A DNA stretch of 64,000 nt from assembly GCA_013398955.1 (NCBI GenBank), contig VWPU01004130.1, positions 372,001-436,000 of the forward strand, read 5' to 3'. The notes under the pieces were generated by a model. It was not told where the DNA came from. It made no database searches and worked only from the letters and a program-made list of their open reading frames with translations. Positions within the stretch are counted from its first letter, which is position 1. The number at the start of each line of letters is the position of its first letter. Made by a program: the position numbers and the translations under genes. Source of the stretch: Callaeas wilsoni. Lineage: Eukaryota > Chordata > Aves > Passeriformes > Callaeidae. This document shows positions 33,719-46,928 of this stretch, piece by piece.

Positions 33719-36120
33719 TTTCCTGTGTGTGCTGATGTATTCAATACCAGACTATTCCTCAAACGTTCCTCCTTTGTTTATTTGTCCATTCCTATAACTG
33801 ACTTGTGTCTCTCAGGCTGTTCTGACAGTACCTTTCCATGTGATCATTCCCTCTGTGGCGATGCCAGTGCCAGGGTAGGGGTATTTAAGCCCCTTGCCCT
33901 CTGCAAGGTAACTGAGCTCCCACACTGAGCACTGACACTTGGAGTTTTGAAACTATCACTTGCTTAATAACTCTACATCCGTCATTCTTGGATGAAATCC
34001 ATGGCAAACAGAATGTGAGAAAGTGAAAACTAATGAGCGTCTTCAAGAAAGGATAGGGAGCTTCTGTTATTTCATTTAGTCCTAAGAGTTTAACTTCTGC
34101 CACCTCCATCACATTTCCAAATGGTAACTAAAGGTTGTTACTTTTTCAAGTTGTGCTGTGTAGCACATTTCATCAATTAAAATGCACCCTCAATGTAAAA
34201 TCACAACAGGGCCAGCCTGGCATGAAGGATGCTATCATGTCATGTTTTTTTTCTGCTTTTAAAGGATACTTTTGTCTCAAATTGCTGAGATCTTTATAGA
34301 GCAGATTTAAATTAAAGAAAACACAGATTTAAATATAACCATGGAAAGAATACAGCATGCCTTCATCTTGGAGTACTATGCAATTTACACTCTGAGTGGA
34401 GCAAACTCTGCTTTGTGTGCTCTCGTTTCATGCTGTTTCTAATGGTGATTATTAACTGGCTTTGTACTGAGAGGACATAAATATCTCCTTTATTATGTGG
34501 GGTGTTATGCAATGACCCCATGTGGGTCTGAAGCTTCCATAGCAGTGTTATCAGATTGCACTTTCCAGGCGGTTGAGGAGGTTTAGGGTGAAAGACTCAG
34601 CATTGCACAGCAGTCAGTGGAGGAGGGTGAGGATGAGAGTACCCAGGGTCTGATCCCAGCTCTGTGCTGGCTCCTACAGCACCTCTGGTACAGCCTCTGC
34701 TCCACTGCCCACGGTACTTGCTGCTTCCCACCCTCTTCCACATAACTGGCATTAATAATGTTTGGGGGCAGATGTTTTGTGCAGTGCATTAGTTTTTTCA
34801 CCTGTTGTTTGCTGTTCTGGCTGCACCTGCACAGCTGCTCTTCCAGTTCTGCACTGCTACACCTGAGGTCGTTCAGCAGACCTGAACCACCCTCTGTCCT
34901 CCTTGGTTCTGTTTCACTCCCTGGGTTTGTGTTCATGAGAGCTGAAGAAGGATAGAACTGGTGAAGTATGAAAGCAGAAAAATGCAGCTCGATGCTTGAG
35001 TTCCTAAACTTACCAAAACTTTAGTCAGGTGACAAGAATTCACATTGCAAGGATTCCACTTTAGCCATTTTTGCCAGTGGACTGAAATGAAAACCAAAGT
35101 GCTCTCCCTGTTACAAGACAGCAGCTGGTCTCCTTGCAGGTCCTTGTTAATTAGACAATGCCTAAAATCCTAAATTGAACAGAAATTAAGTCAAGCACCT
35201 TGCTCGCTGCACAACCAGCATTCCATGGTTTTCCCTTTAATTTGCTCAGGCTGAGCTTTGCACATTTTTGCTGCAGTTGATATCAGATAACAAACTCCTA
35301 TAAAAGTCTGTACCTAATGAAAATGATAAACATCCCCTGGCAGAGAAGGCAAGTGTGTTACTGGGTACCCAAATTAGACTAGTTTGAGTCAGGCATCAGA
35401 AGGAGACATTTAGGCAACCCCTACCTCTTCCCAAGGGTACATCTTCAATCAATCCTGCTATGGCGCTGGCTCAGCTCTCTGATCCCTAACTGACATTAGG
35501 ACCAAGGGCACTGATGGAAAAGATTTGTCCCACTATCCAAAGTGCATCTTCCATGTGCTGGAGCAGAAATGCAAAGCTGAAATGATCTTCAAACCCCACA
35601 ACATTCACAGCTCTCTGAAACCAAACTGAATAATGATTTGTGGTTTTGTTTAAAGTTAACATTTAATTTGTTTTCTTTTGCCTCAGACAAAACTATATAG
35701 TGAAGATTTCAGCTGCAGTGATCAATAGGAGAGGTGGGTCAGCCAGGTAGATAAACGCAAGCCTTGCTGATCTACGTGGTAATTGTCATATAGCTAATCT
35801 GTGCCAGCTTATGCTAGCTCAGAATATGGCCTTTCAATTTCTATTTTAGTAAAGTTTGGGAAAGTTTCAGGTAGTGATTTTTGTGCTGAATTTCACCCTC
35901 TCTTTGACTGAAGACTCATCCTCCACAGAAACCTGAAGCCGTTCCAAAGCTGATATACACAAAAAGTGCATTGATTTTGCTACAGGAATAATTTTGCATG
36001 ACCTCAAAGTCCCTGAATTTCCCAAGTGTGGATGTTACGAGTAAATACAGAACTCGATCTTCTCTGAGTCTATCAGCAATGCCTGGAATCATTTGTATTC
36101 ACAACAGACTTCCAGGCTGA
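33719..36120. other. Unique intron sequence, no gene seen
   Basis: Nothing recognisable; ordinary AT-leaning non-coding sequence. Confidence 0.25.
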
Positions 36121-36759
36121 ATGCAGGACCAGGATTTAGGTCTGATGGAACGAGGTAGGGACAAAAGTAGGTCAGGCTTGGAATCCTGCTTTACCAGCCT
36201 GCATGCTTCAGGACAAGTGCAGATTCCCAATGTCTGCAGGGCTAGTGATGATTCCCATCTGAATCACTACTTTAGATTCCATCAGCAAAATGATGCACTG
36301 GCTCTATTTTCACAAGTCTGCTCAAGTGCTTGTGAAATACATTTTTGGTTTTATCTGTGTGTCCTTCTTACTGCAAATACTGTGCGCTCAGAAAGAGAAA
36401 GAGCAATTTTTTCTATTGATGGAGCGAGTGAACAGCCATTCATTTACAGAGTATCTGTGTGTTCTGTACAATTCAAATGCTGCCTATTCAGCCAGTCAGA
36501 TATCTTTGTTCTATGTCCAAGTAGGCATTTATTCATCACTACATCGCCCTGCCATTCAAAGGCTCAGATGTTTAAAGATATATATAGGCGATATTTGGCT
36601 GGCACTGGCATCCCTGAATGCCTTGGACAGCCAAGTCCCATCGGACGTCTAAGTCCTCTTGTTAAAGGCAAACAGAAACCCAGGCTCTCAGGGCTGACTT
36701 TCAGGCACCTACATCACTTGGACCATACCTCTGAGATGTTTAAAGGATCTGTTTTCTGA
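36121..36759 (+). other. 212-codon ORF of unknown meaning
   Basis: This is the longest ATG-started frame in the window, from ATG 36121 to the TGA at 36757-36759. The product is rich in Ser, Cys, His and Phe with no domain, signal peptide or repeat that I can recognise. A second + frame of 120 codons overlaps it (36290-36652). With this base composition, one open frame of this length in 64 kb over six frames is uncommon but not extraordinary; my rough estimate is an expectation of 0.1 to 0.2. The last third contains words ('caggcacctacatc', 'gagatgtttaaaggatctg') that resemble an old amniote repeat, arguing against a real gene. Probably chance or a non-coding relic. Confidence 0.15.
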
Positions 36760-37213
36760 GACTGTAACAAGCACATGAAGCATGGACAGCTGTATGCATA
36801 TCATGGGATGGGCATATCCAGTGCCCTGTCCTGCATCCTGAAATTCACTGGTGCAAAACCAGGATACTTAATCCTCACACAGAAGTTGACTGAGAAGCCA
36901 CAGCTCGTGTGCTGCAGTTGATGCTTATTAAACACATAATCATTTCAGTCTTACCTGGTGCTTCCCCATCTGTTTGTACCTTCTCTGTATCTCATCTTCC
37001 ACTCAGACATGAGCTCCTTGGGATGGGGAATGTCTTTTCACTGAGTTTATACAGTCCCAAGTACCACACATCTCCAAAGCTGCACTAAGACCGAGAGGAT
37101 GGCACTCACTAAGGAAACTTCCCGTGTAGTGGAAGGGGATTATTTTCAACACTTCCATATGATGGGTTTACTTGGAGACTTACTTGGAAGTCAGGTATTT
37201 AGGACCAGAGCTT
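36760..37213. other. Unique intron sequence
   Basis: No feature seen. Confidence 0.2.
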
Positions 37214-37345
37214 TTGATCTCCTAGTCTGACCTCCTGTACACCACAGACTGTAGACATTCATCCTTTTATTCCCAAGGGGAGGAGAATGATGAATGTTTG
37301 ACTGGAGGTTAACTCCTGGAAAGGCATCCAGCCTTGTTGGGATGA
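37214..37345 (-). mobile_element. Old CR1/L3-like LINE relic
   Basis: 'ctagtctgacctcctgtaca', then 'gtttgactggagg', then 'ggaaaggcatccagccttg' follow, in order, the pattern of an old amniote CR1/L3-type element read in reverse complement. Diverged, and no terminal repeat is visible. Confidence 0.5.
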
Positions 37346-38209
37346 GATCAAAGGGAAAAAAATGAGATGTTGTCTCTGCAATCGTTTGTCCCAGTGATCC
37401 ACTGTTACCACAGCTGAAAGTCTTGTGCCTGTTCCCAGTTGGGGTGAATTCTTCTGGATGTGCTTGTCTCAGCTGGACAGTTGTGTCTTAGAGAGGTTGA
37501 ATAATAAGAGTAACAGTAATGAATAAGCACCTCGTAACTATTTACATGACATTTGCATCCAGTGAGGCAGCGTTCCAAGTGTCACAGGTGTTGATATCAA
37601 ATTGAGAATGGCTCAGGCTCTCCTGGCAATAATAAAAAAGCTGCCAGTCTTCTTCCTTCAACAATATCTACTGTCACCTCTAGAAAACCATAAGTTTCCT
37701 CTGCTTTTGCTTTGGTTTCCAAATAAACAGAGAAGATCCCACCCTTACATAGTTCTGCGAGTTGTGTGGCACTTCTGCAGGAATCCCCATCTATCCCATA
37801 GTGCAACTTCTCGTTTTAACTTGGGGTTAAGTTGTCCCTTATTATTTCCTGAGTTTGTTCAGCACTCCAGAGAAGCTCCCTTCTCATGGAGCACGTTTAG
37901 AGATCACAGTGGCAGCTGAGCAGGCCAGCACCGAGGTCTCCTGTCCCTCTAGTCCCTTCTTCCCTCCTCGAAGGTGGCTTTGCCTGTGGAAGGTGCAGGA
38001 GCACAGACACGCACAGCACCATGTTCCATCTCCAACTTGCTGTTGTGCGTGTGTGGCTTTTTGGAACCAGCTCAACATATGTGAAGGAGAGTTTAACCAG
38101 AAAAGGAAATATAAGCAAAGTGGTTGCATCCTTTTGCAATCAAGTATTTTCAAGGCTGGCCGTCATGTGCTTAATGAGCAGACTTTTTCCAGTTACCAAT
38201 GAATAGTTT
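37346..38209. other. Unique intron sequence, no gene seen
   Basis: No recognised exon. Several ORFs near 37600-38200 on both strands overlap each other and look like chance. Confidence 0.2.
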
Positions 38210-39060
38210 TCTTTTACGTAATTGCAACCATTTCAGCATGGCAATTAAGATAGAATGTTACCTTTGGGATGGGATCAATTAAAGGTTTGAAAATTGAATT
38301 TGGGATCGTGATTAGTCTCTTATACATTGCTTTAGTATTCTAAAATATATAATTGTATCATTCAACCCTTTTTCATACATAGAGTAAATATAACCTTTCA
38401 GGGTTTCTTTTTAAGCAGAAACAGATTTTTAGAGGCCTACTGGTAACCAAAACCATAGCAAAATAGGGGGAAAGGGCTTCCCCTATTTGATTAGAGGAGA
38501 TTTTAAACTTATCATACATGAAAATGTTGAATTTAGTATAATTGGTTGTCGGATTTCTTCAGAATTGAAATCATTATGCCCTGGCCACATTCCAGGACAT
38601 CTTTATTTTATTCTCTCTTTTTTTCTTCTTTTTTTTTTTTTCCCTAAGTTACAATTCAAACCAGTGTGGAACATGCTATAATGTTGTAGTTGGTCGTGTA
38701 ATGTCACCAAAGCTGACTTCAGAATACAGACAAAGGACTTCACGTACCCCAGTGCTCCACTGGTGGGAAATTGATAGCAGCACGAGATATGCTATTACAG
38801 GCTTTTTGTTCTACCTCCAAATTTGTGCTGACTAAAGTGCTTTTGTGCCTGCATGGGGGGAAAAAATCTGTCTAGAAGTGGCTGGAAGCTTAAAACAAAT
38901 GCGGCATGGAGGGCATAGATTCTTAAGCAGGACTGTGTGAATTTAGCTGGAGCTCACTAAATAACAATCCAAGTGCTTTATTTTTGTCAATTACTATTTC
39001 CTAAACGGACATGAATCACAGGGAAAATGATCAAGCAGTAAAGAATAAAATTCTCTCCAA
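38210..39060. other. AT-rich block, candidate conserved non-coding sequence
   Basis: The part 38215-38400 carries GTAATTGCAACC, GGCAATTAAG, ATCAATTAAAGG and CGTGATTAG. The part 38940-39030 carries AAATAACAATCC, TCAATTACTATT and similar words. Between them are a T-rich tract at 38618-38641 and plain sequence. No ORF is seen. Enhancer-like texture only. Confidence 0.3.
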
Positions 39061-40434
39061 GACCGAAAAAAGTAAAATGAAATAGAAGAATTAAGCAGTG
39101 CTTCCTAACTCTTGTCAGTCCAGAGTGGAGTTATTGCCAGGTTTGTACACACCACAATCTATTCAAGCATTACTGAGAGATAGGAACGAGAGATGCACTT
39201 TGAATGCCAATTAAGTGTGCACTTTCTTCCAAAGCAGCTTGAAAAAGTCAGCGTGACCATGGATATACGCCCCCTTCCTCCACCCTCCTTCTGAACATAA
39301 ATAAATCAGCCAAATAGCACCAGCGCCGCTGCCCCCACACCCAAACTGGAGAGAAAAGGCCAAAATAAACATCGTTAATCGTGAACATTTCACCTCATCT
39401 TCTGTCGGCGACACTGGTGGGGCGTCTCAGGGACCAGACAGTGAATAGCAAAAGGCTTTTGCCACTGCATGTGTTTTGGGTGACTTTGCAGATCCCTGCA
39501 CAGCAGAGTTGCCCTTGGAGAGCCATGATGGCCATAATCCTTCCTTTACTACAAACAACGCCTTTTCGGAATTTGGGAGACGAAATTGGGGGCCATTTCA
39601 GCTCCCATCTCAAGGCACCACAGGCAGGCAGCCCTGAGAAACTGGCCCTTCCTTGCAAGACCAAGTGCAGGACTGTGACACCTTTACCTTTACCTTGCCT
39701 GCTCTGCTCCACGGAGCATTTTCTCCTCTTTCTGGCCCTCTCTGATGTCACACTCTCATTTTCCTTCCCACTTCAAATCAAACGTGTTCCCTCTCCATTC
39801 ATTTCGCTCTAGCCCAGGGCAGAATGCACCCTGTGTCCCTGCGCAGTACACAACCCCAGCACCGCCTGAACAAGCAAATCCCTTTTTTCCTTAAACACAA
39901 GGCTGGGTTCTCCCTCTGACCTGCCAGGGTTTGGCGTTGAATTTTCATGTGAATTGCAAGGTGCAAGGTTAGCTGGTTCCAGACAAGGTCACTTCCATGC
40001 ACGGCAGCGACAGTGGGAAGGAGTAACCTCCTCTCCATCCGCAGTTCTTGCTCCTATTTATCCACAGTTTTATTGAAGAATTCTTCTCCTCCACACAGAT
40101 AAATTGAGCTGACATCCTGAGAGGTAACTAAATAGCACTTACAAAACAAATGGACCAATAGTCTATTTAGCCTAGTCAGTGTGATTGGAATATATCCTTC
40201 AAAATAAAACACCAGTGGATGGGGTATGGGAGTCCTCCAGATGGCCGAGTGGATAGCTTTCTAGGGTCAGCATGAATATTTAAACAGCATTTTCTACAGT
40301 GCAAGCATTAAAGGCACAAAGTTGGAGTTGCTCGTGGTATCCATGGAACCCAGATTGTGAGCATGGATACCTCTTTACCAAAGAAAAAGGCAAAACAGCC
40401 AGGCTTTTTGATTGCTGAAGTATATACGAAACAC
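39061..40434. other. Unique intron sequence, no gene seen
   Basis: A perfect tRNA A-box-like word (TGGCCGAGTGG) occurs at 40242-40252 but no B-box follows. No exon is recognised. Confidence 0.25.
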
Positions 40435-40462
40435 ATTTATTTATTTATTTATTTATTTATGT
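40435..40462. repeat. (TTTA)n microsatellite
   Basis: About six perfect TTTA units. Confidence 0.92.
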
Positions 40463-43400
40463 GTTTTAATTGTGCAGGTTTTTCAGTGATGGGGTTTCTT
40501 CATGCTGGCTTTGTGCTGGCTGAAAACAGCACCAGAGACTTTCCACGTTTGGAATCAGTGTTGGGGAGATATCAGTGGCAGCAAAGTGTTAAAATCGGAT
40601 TACAGATGGTTACAGTGGTTTCAAGGAATGGCAGTTCCTTCCAAAGAGGCTGGGCCAGGCTCTGCTGGAGCTTTTGCAGACTCCTCAGTTGAATTTAGCT
40701 GACCCTGCTTAGCAGAGACATGCAGGACCCAGGGGCATCACCTTGTGCAAAACAAGGCATTTCCCAGGCTGTTTCATACCATGCCAAGCGCTCACTCTTT
40801 CCCCAGAAAGCTGCATGTTCAGGGGTGACACTGCATGTGCAGTTGGGAGCCCATATTTATTCCCTGGACTTTTTACCCAGGTCATTCCACTCTGCTTTCC
40901 CAAACAAGAAGTGTTTTTCACTTAAAAGCTCCATTTCTTTCCTGCCAGGATGTCACTCCTGCATCCCCTGGAATCCTTACCCTGTACCCCCACTCTCAAC
41001 AACCCTTTCATCAGCAAGAACATGCTTGCTGTCACCCAAAGAACCCCCTTCTGAAAATGATCCTGCTTCCATTAATCCCTCTCTTGAAAGGAAAATACAA
41101 AAAGAGATGAGTTAATGCTATTATGAATCCAATAACCACATCCCCATCCTAAAATTATACTGCCATGGCTTACAGCCTCTGGGATGAAATCACCCAAGGC
41201 TTTACAGGCTACTCCTAAGAAGTCCATTAAAAGCCACTAGTAAAGCTAACCTACTCTCCATGGCCTTAAATTCCATGTGCATGGATCCTCACCTCCAGTG
41301 GAGGTTAGGAAAGTGAGGAAAGACTGAAATCCATTTTCCAGCTCTGTGCAAGGTCTGATTTCAAGCAGAATTATAACATAAATACACAGCATCATTCTAA
41401 AGGCCTTCAAAACAGGTCTGGGTTTGTTGGTGTTAACCTATATTTTATAATGGGATCATGCCCATGTCTCAGCCAAAGGCTTTGAGATGTTCCCAGTCCA
41501 GGTCAGAATTTTGGAAGTGTAAGCTACAGATCAGCAGGTCCCTGCTCTGTATCACCTTGTTGATGTTAATCTTGGATCCAAATGTTTTGAAAAATGTGAT
41601 TTCAACTTTCTTAAGAAGTAGGTTACTAGACTGAGATAAAGGGACCTGTGAGCCAGGTTTTCTCAGCACACAGAACTATTTACAAAAGAAAATTTAGTTT
41701 ATTATCTAACAATGATCACTACAATCTACATGTTGTTTCTTTGATCTTTCAAATAATGCTTTGCTAAACAGACCACTTGTGATTTCTTTTTTTTTTTTTC
41801 CATCTGTTTCGCTGAGACTAAGCCCCAAAACGAGTACAGTACCAAGAGCGTTTTCTGCTGTGAGGTTTATTCCAGATCTTAGTACCCAGAGTTACTGCAA
41901 GGTAACCAGGAGAGAAATCTCTTTCTTGCTTCCTCGCTTGCTTTCCTACTTTCTTTTTCCTCATAACTGTAGCAAAGACATGGCAAATACACTGAATTTA
42001 AAGCGATTTTTTAAGCTTATCTCAGAAAGCTTCTTTTAACAAAGTCAAGCCTGCTGTACAAGCACACCTGGTGTATAGCTGCATGTGTACCTGTCCTCTC
42101 TGACCTGTGGCATGTGGTGACACCTCTCTGATACACAGCTGTCTCCTGGCTCCAGGATGCAGTGATGAGGCAGGGGATTGCACAGGTTCATCCTGGTTCG
42201 GGCCAGCTCAACGCAGGGCACCAGGGAGGGAGGGGGCACAGACCCCTGCTCAGACACCACACAATAAGGAAAAGCCTTTCTTCCTCCTCCTGAGACCCTG
42301 CTCTGCCTTATTTCAACTCTGTCCTTTGCCAACAAGAAAGGAAGCCAGCAGGATTTGCTTTCAAAGCTCCATCCTTTCCCTGATTCTGCATTGCCCAGCT
42401 GCAGTCCTGGGACATTTCCTTTGGCTGGGGGCTAGGCAAACAGTTTTCTCCTCAACCAACAGACATCCCTCTGCTTCCTGAGCCAGCCTTGGGTGCTACT
42501 CTGTGATTGGGACCATCTCTCCCGTTCCAGACACCAGTGAGCTACATCTGGGTTAGATTTAAATCTTCCTCTTGGCCAAAGTCTTTCCTGACTTAGTTAT
42601 TTGAAATAACTGTTTCCATCCCAGACTCCTGCCCATCTTCCCCTTCTGTCCGTGACAGAAAATAAAAACAGAAACAGCACTAAAACACGATCTCTAAAAG
42701 TTGTCAGAGGGAGAATTAACACATTTTAGTTGGTAAATATGATTACTTGTGGGAATTGTGCCTTTGAAACCAAATCAGCAGGAGGAAGGGGCTGAGATCT
42801 TCTGCCTGGTGCTCAGCTGACGAGTACCTAAGTCAGGTTGTCAGTGACCCCCTTTGCAAACTGTGGCAAAAAATCAGGCCCACAAAGTAAACTAAACTGC
42901 ATTCAGGGTGGGCAGATTCCTCTCCACTGGCTGGCAAGGGACATTACCGTGATCATAATCCTCGGGTAGGTGTTTTGTTTAAGTATCTACGCTTAGGTAG
43001 GATGACTGAACCCAAGCCAAAAGCCTTGCAGCACGTGCTGCCAGGCCGGACACAGGGATGAAACAGGCTGGAGTTACCCACTGAAACCTGATTTCCAAAC
43101 CAGCTGTACTGCAGGCTTTGTTTTCTCACATGGGGTGGTATCACCAGTCCCAGATCAATACTGGTGCTAAACAAAGTCGTGTTGAATTTCTGAAGCAGTG
43201 CCGTGTCTGGCGTAGCTTCCTTGCGGCTCACAGCACCGGAGCCAGAAGTGTGGTGGCAAGTCTTCTGTTCCAAGCAGGAAAAATGGGGAGGTGATGAAAT
43301 GAGGATCTGCCCAAGCCTCTGGAAAACTGGAGACAGATGATGGTGCTCTGTATTAGGCAGGCACTTGCTGATCAGCAAGAGCAAGCAGGGATGGATCCCA

Positions 43401-46029
43401 GCAGCAGGGACATTTGCTTCCCTACAGATTGCAGGAGTAGCTGGTTGGAATCTTTGTACACCAGAGTCCCTATAAAAATAACATGCAGGAAAGGTTTTGG
43501 AGTGGCTACTTTTAATAAGCTGAAGGGAGCAGTTGCCCTCCTGCAAATCAGGCACCTCCTGACCTACTTCTTAATAGGAGCTGAAATCAAAGACCCTTTA
43601 TGCTGCTGAAAGTCTGAAACTGGGAAGCTGTTCCAGCAAGGAAGAAGTCCTGAGGCACTTCTCCTTGTCCCTTATATGTTCTTTCTAGCCTTTGGCTACT
43701 CATGGAAAGAAATGCCTTTCTACTTAAACATAGTTTGACTAATTAATCTATTCCATCTGTTCCTTCCTCCCAAAATGTAACCATGACACTGAAGTTTCCG
43801 AAACAGATTTGGTTCTCATATTGATAAACAGGTCACAGAAAAACAGGAGTGTGGGGAAAGGGATGAAGGGAAATGTTGGGATTTTAGCTTTTATTTCATC
43901 CTGACCAGCTTCTGATGCTTTCATGAAGATGATGATTTATACAGGTGCTGCGTACGTGCAGGCAGTCAACAAACACACTCAGATTGTTCATGAAACCAGA
44001 TCAGGAAAGACCATCAGTGCTGGCAGAAAAGGCTCTGAAAGTGCAGTGTGTTAAAATTGGGGGGGTTATACAAATTTCTGCAGAATTAAGTCATTCCTTT
44101 GGGTTTTTCAAGTGATTTTCCTCTTGAAACAACTACCCAGCATCTGCTTGTCACCCACAGAGACTAGTAAATAGGGGTATAGTTTGATCATTTTCTTAAC
44201 ACATTAAAAAAAGAGCCAGGTGGGTTAATTTTTAACAGTTCCAAGTGCACCTGAGCTGCTTTGACACTCCCCAGTTCACGCTGCTGCAGAGCTGAGAGCA
44301 GCCCTGTGCCATGTGCAAGTTTGCTTCTAACAAGTTAGCCCTGCTGGTGGAGATCAAACGCCCTTTATCTGAACCGACAGCAGGTAACTGATCAAATATT
44401 ACTGAGTTTGCCTTTAAATTTTAACCTGCAAGACTTACACTGCATCCTGTCGGATTTTATGTTTCGTGACACAGTGTGCCAGAACGAGGCAGTACAGCAC
44501 AGCATAATGCAACGTGACAGCTAAATTCAAAGGAAAAGACAGTTCTCCTGCAACAATTAACCACTCTGGATACTTGGAGTGCTTTCGAGTTGCAGCAGCC
44601 ACCAAGGAGTCCCCACAGCAGGCCTGTCAGCTGCAGGGATGCCCATCTTTTTTGAAGGCTCAAAGTCAGGCTGCTGGTGCTGGTTTCCTGAACTTCGTTG
44701 GGTTTGAGATAAAAAAACTTTGACTGGGTTTTTGGGGTTTTTTTGCTTGTTTTAATCTTCTGATTAGTTTCTCTTCTTGGCAATAGATTTTCCATGTTAC
44801 TGCTCCATTGCAAAAGAAATATTATTATTTCCAAACTTGAAGAGAAAATAGTAAAAAATATATTCTCTAATGAGATAAGTGTGCTCAGTCCAGACTGTAT
44901 GTAATTTGGATAACCTTGACAACTAACACAATAAACAGTGCCATGATTTTAAGTGGGGATGAGCTAGCATGTTACAATCTCCCTGCCAAATCTAATACAG
45001 GCGCCAAGCCTTCCAGGTGTTTCATTGTGTTATCACACAGAACTAACATAATTTTTTCTTTCAGTTCTGAAGAGGTGGTCCAAAATGTTTAAACTACAGT
45101 AGTTTCAACATGTCAAAGAGGGAATTTATTATCTCAGCCCCAATAGGTCTTAATAAGCCTTACACAACTGTTTAGGCATTTATTCTATTAACGGCTGTTC
45201 ATTCCAGTGGCTTCACCTGAATATTCATGATCTTACTATTCCCAGTGCTTCAGTGTAGCAGCTGTTTGAAATCCACAGCAAATGTTCAAGAGAGTTCCAC
45301 AAATATAAACACCCTCACAGCTGAATGTTTGGGGCCTGTGCATCACAGAGGAGAGACATGAAACATTTATGTGGAGTGATTTTTGGAGGACGGCATTTAC
45401 AAAGCTTAAATAGTCCTCGCACATTTGGGAGCACTTCAGTGTGATTGGGACATTACCATGGAGGACAAAGAGTCTGGAAGAGCCCACATCCCACAAAGAT
45501 GTTACGCTCGCCTCTGTGCAGTAATTCAGCGTAACGGAGGATTCCTGCTAAATTCCAGATTCGGAATCAAACCTAGGCAACTGGATGATGGTGGGGTGTT
45601 CTGGGTTTTTTTTTTCTTGCCTCATCAACATGGGATTGAATGAGGAAGGAAATGGCACACACAGAAGGGAGGGAACATGAAAGTAAAAAGAAGTAAAGTG
45701 ATCAATTAAATTAAACTAAACAGAGAAGGAAACAGGTCATTATAAATAAATCCTAAAAATATTTAAATCATCTCATTTGTGTAGGAACTGAGTGTCCAAC
45801 TCAGGTCTCTACCTATGTAAACCATTTGTCTCATATTAAACAGAAAACAAGTTATGATGGAGTCTAACCAGATAAGACACTTTAATTAGCAGGCACATGG
45901 AGGACATAAAGAATTCAAGCTCTCTCAGAGGAGTGGGGATGGGAAGCGAGTGCTCTACCTGTGGTTCCATCTGTTCCGCCACTGCCTGTGTTGCTGGCAT
46001 CTAGAAATTGTCATGGGCTCAGGATTATT
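40463..46029. other. Unique intron sequence, no gene seen
   Basis: 5.5 kb without a recognisable exon or transposon. A 200-codon minus-strand frame at 42953-43555 begins at GTG and shows no domain. The stretch 45100-45235 is AT-rich with TTAATAAGCC and GAATATTCATG words and might be a conserved element. Confidence 0.25.
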
Positions 46030-46243
46030 TAGGAAAAAAATTTTGCTTGTGAGGATGGTGAGGCCCTGGCACAGGTTGCCCAGAGAAGCTGTGGCTGCCC
46101 CTGGATCCCTGGAAGTGTCCAAGGCCAGGCTGGACAGGGCTTGGAGCAGCCTGGGATAGTGGAAGGTGTCCCTGCCCATGGCAGGGGGTGGAATGAGATG
46201 AGCTTTAAAGTCCATTCCTACTCAAACCATTGTGATGATTCTG
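46030..46243 (+). mobile_element. CR1 LINE 3' fragment
   Basis: 'gatggtgaggccctggcaca', 'ggaagtgtccaaggccaggc', 'cctgcccatggcaggggg' and a terminal TGATGATTCTG identify a 5'-truncated bird CR1 copy of about 210 bases. Confidence 0.93.
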
Positions 46244-46870
46244 TTACTATTGGTGGTCTCTGCTGATATTACTGGAAGGATTTAGCCCACTTCTCACAGG
46301 ACAGGTGCTCTCTGGCAGGAAAATGCTTGGAGGACATGAGAGGATGTTTTGCTCCGAGAAGACGGAGCCGAGGTGCTGGCAGTGGGATTAGGGTTTGGCA
46401 CTGTTGCATGAAGGCCTCAGAGGGGAAGCAGGAATAGTTGTGCAGCTGAGGGCACTGTCCCAGGACCTGCAAGACTGAGATTTCAGCTCCATTTCATAGA
46501 TTTCCACAATTGCGAGATCTCTGATGCTGGCGGTGGTTCTCACCACACAAACTGGCAGGTGAGGCAGAAACAGGAGAGCAGGACTGTCTCCTACAGTGAT
46601 TTGAAAACATTCCTTTTCCAGTTCATGAAGTGGGTCTGCATTTCCTTCCCAGAGACTTCTCTGTTTCTTAAATCGAGATCCACATGCAGACAGATGCACT
46701 TCTGATGGAAGAGGAAGAACAGAAAAACAGAAACTGGAAACACAACAGCCAAAAGTGCTCCCCACTCTCTGAATCACTCAAATAGGAAATTTTAGAGTGA
46801 GTCTGGCTGGCCATTTTTCCCTGGACTTCTATTAATACACTGACAGATTTGACATGACAGCAACATTAAA
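46244..46870. other. Unique intron sequence
   Basis: No feature seen apart from short chance ORFs on the minus strand. Confidence 0.2.
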
Positions 46871-46928
46871 TTACAGTTAATTAAATAGTTAAACTATAGT
46901 TACTGTTAATTAAATAGTTAAACTATAG
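46871..46928. repeat. Two-copy 29-base tandem duplication
   Basis: 46871-46899 and 46900-46928 are identical except one base (A/T at unit position 5). Each unit contains GTTAATTAAATAG and the palindrome TAGTTAAACTA, so the homeodomain-like TTAATTAA core is doubled. The near-identity suggests a recent duplication. Confidence 0.92.

Noticed and set aside
40242..40252. TGGCCGAGTGG, a perfect tRNA A-box.
   Set aside because: No B-box or tRNA-like fold follows within 100 bases; probably chance or a lost SINE head.
42953..43555. 200-codon frame on the minus strand.
   Set aside because: It starts at GTG, has no recognisable domain, and its composition looks like non-coding DNA.
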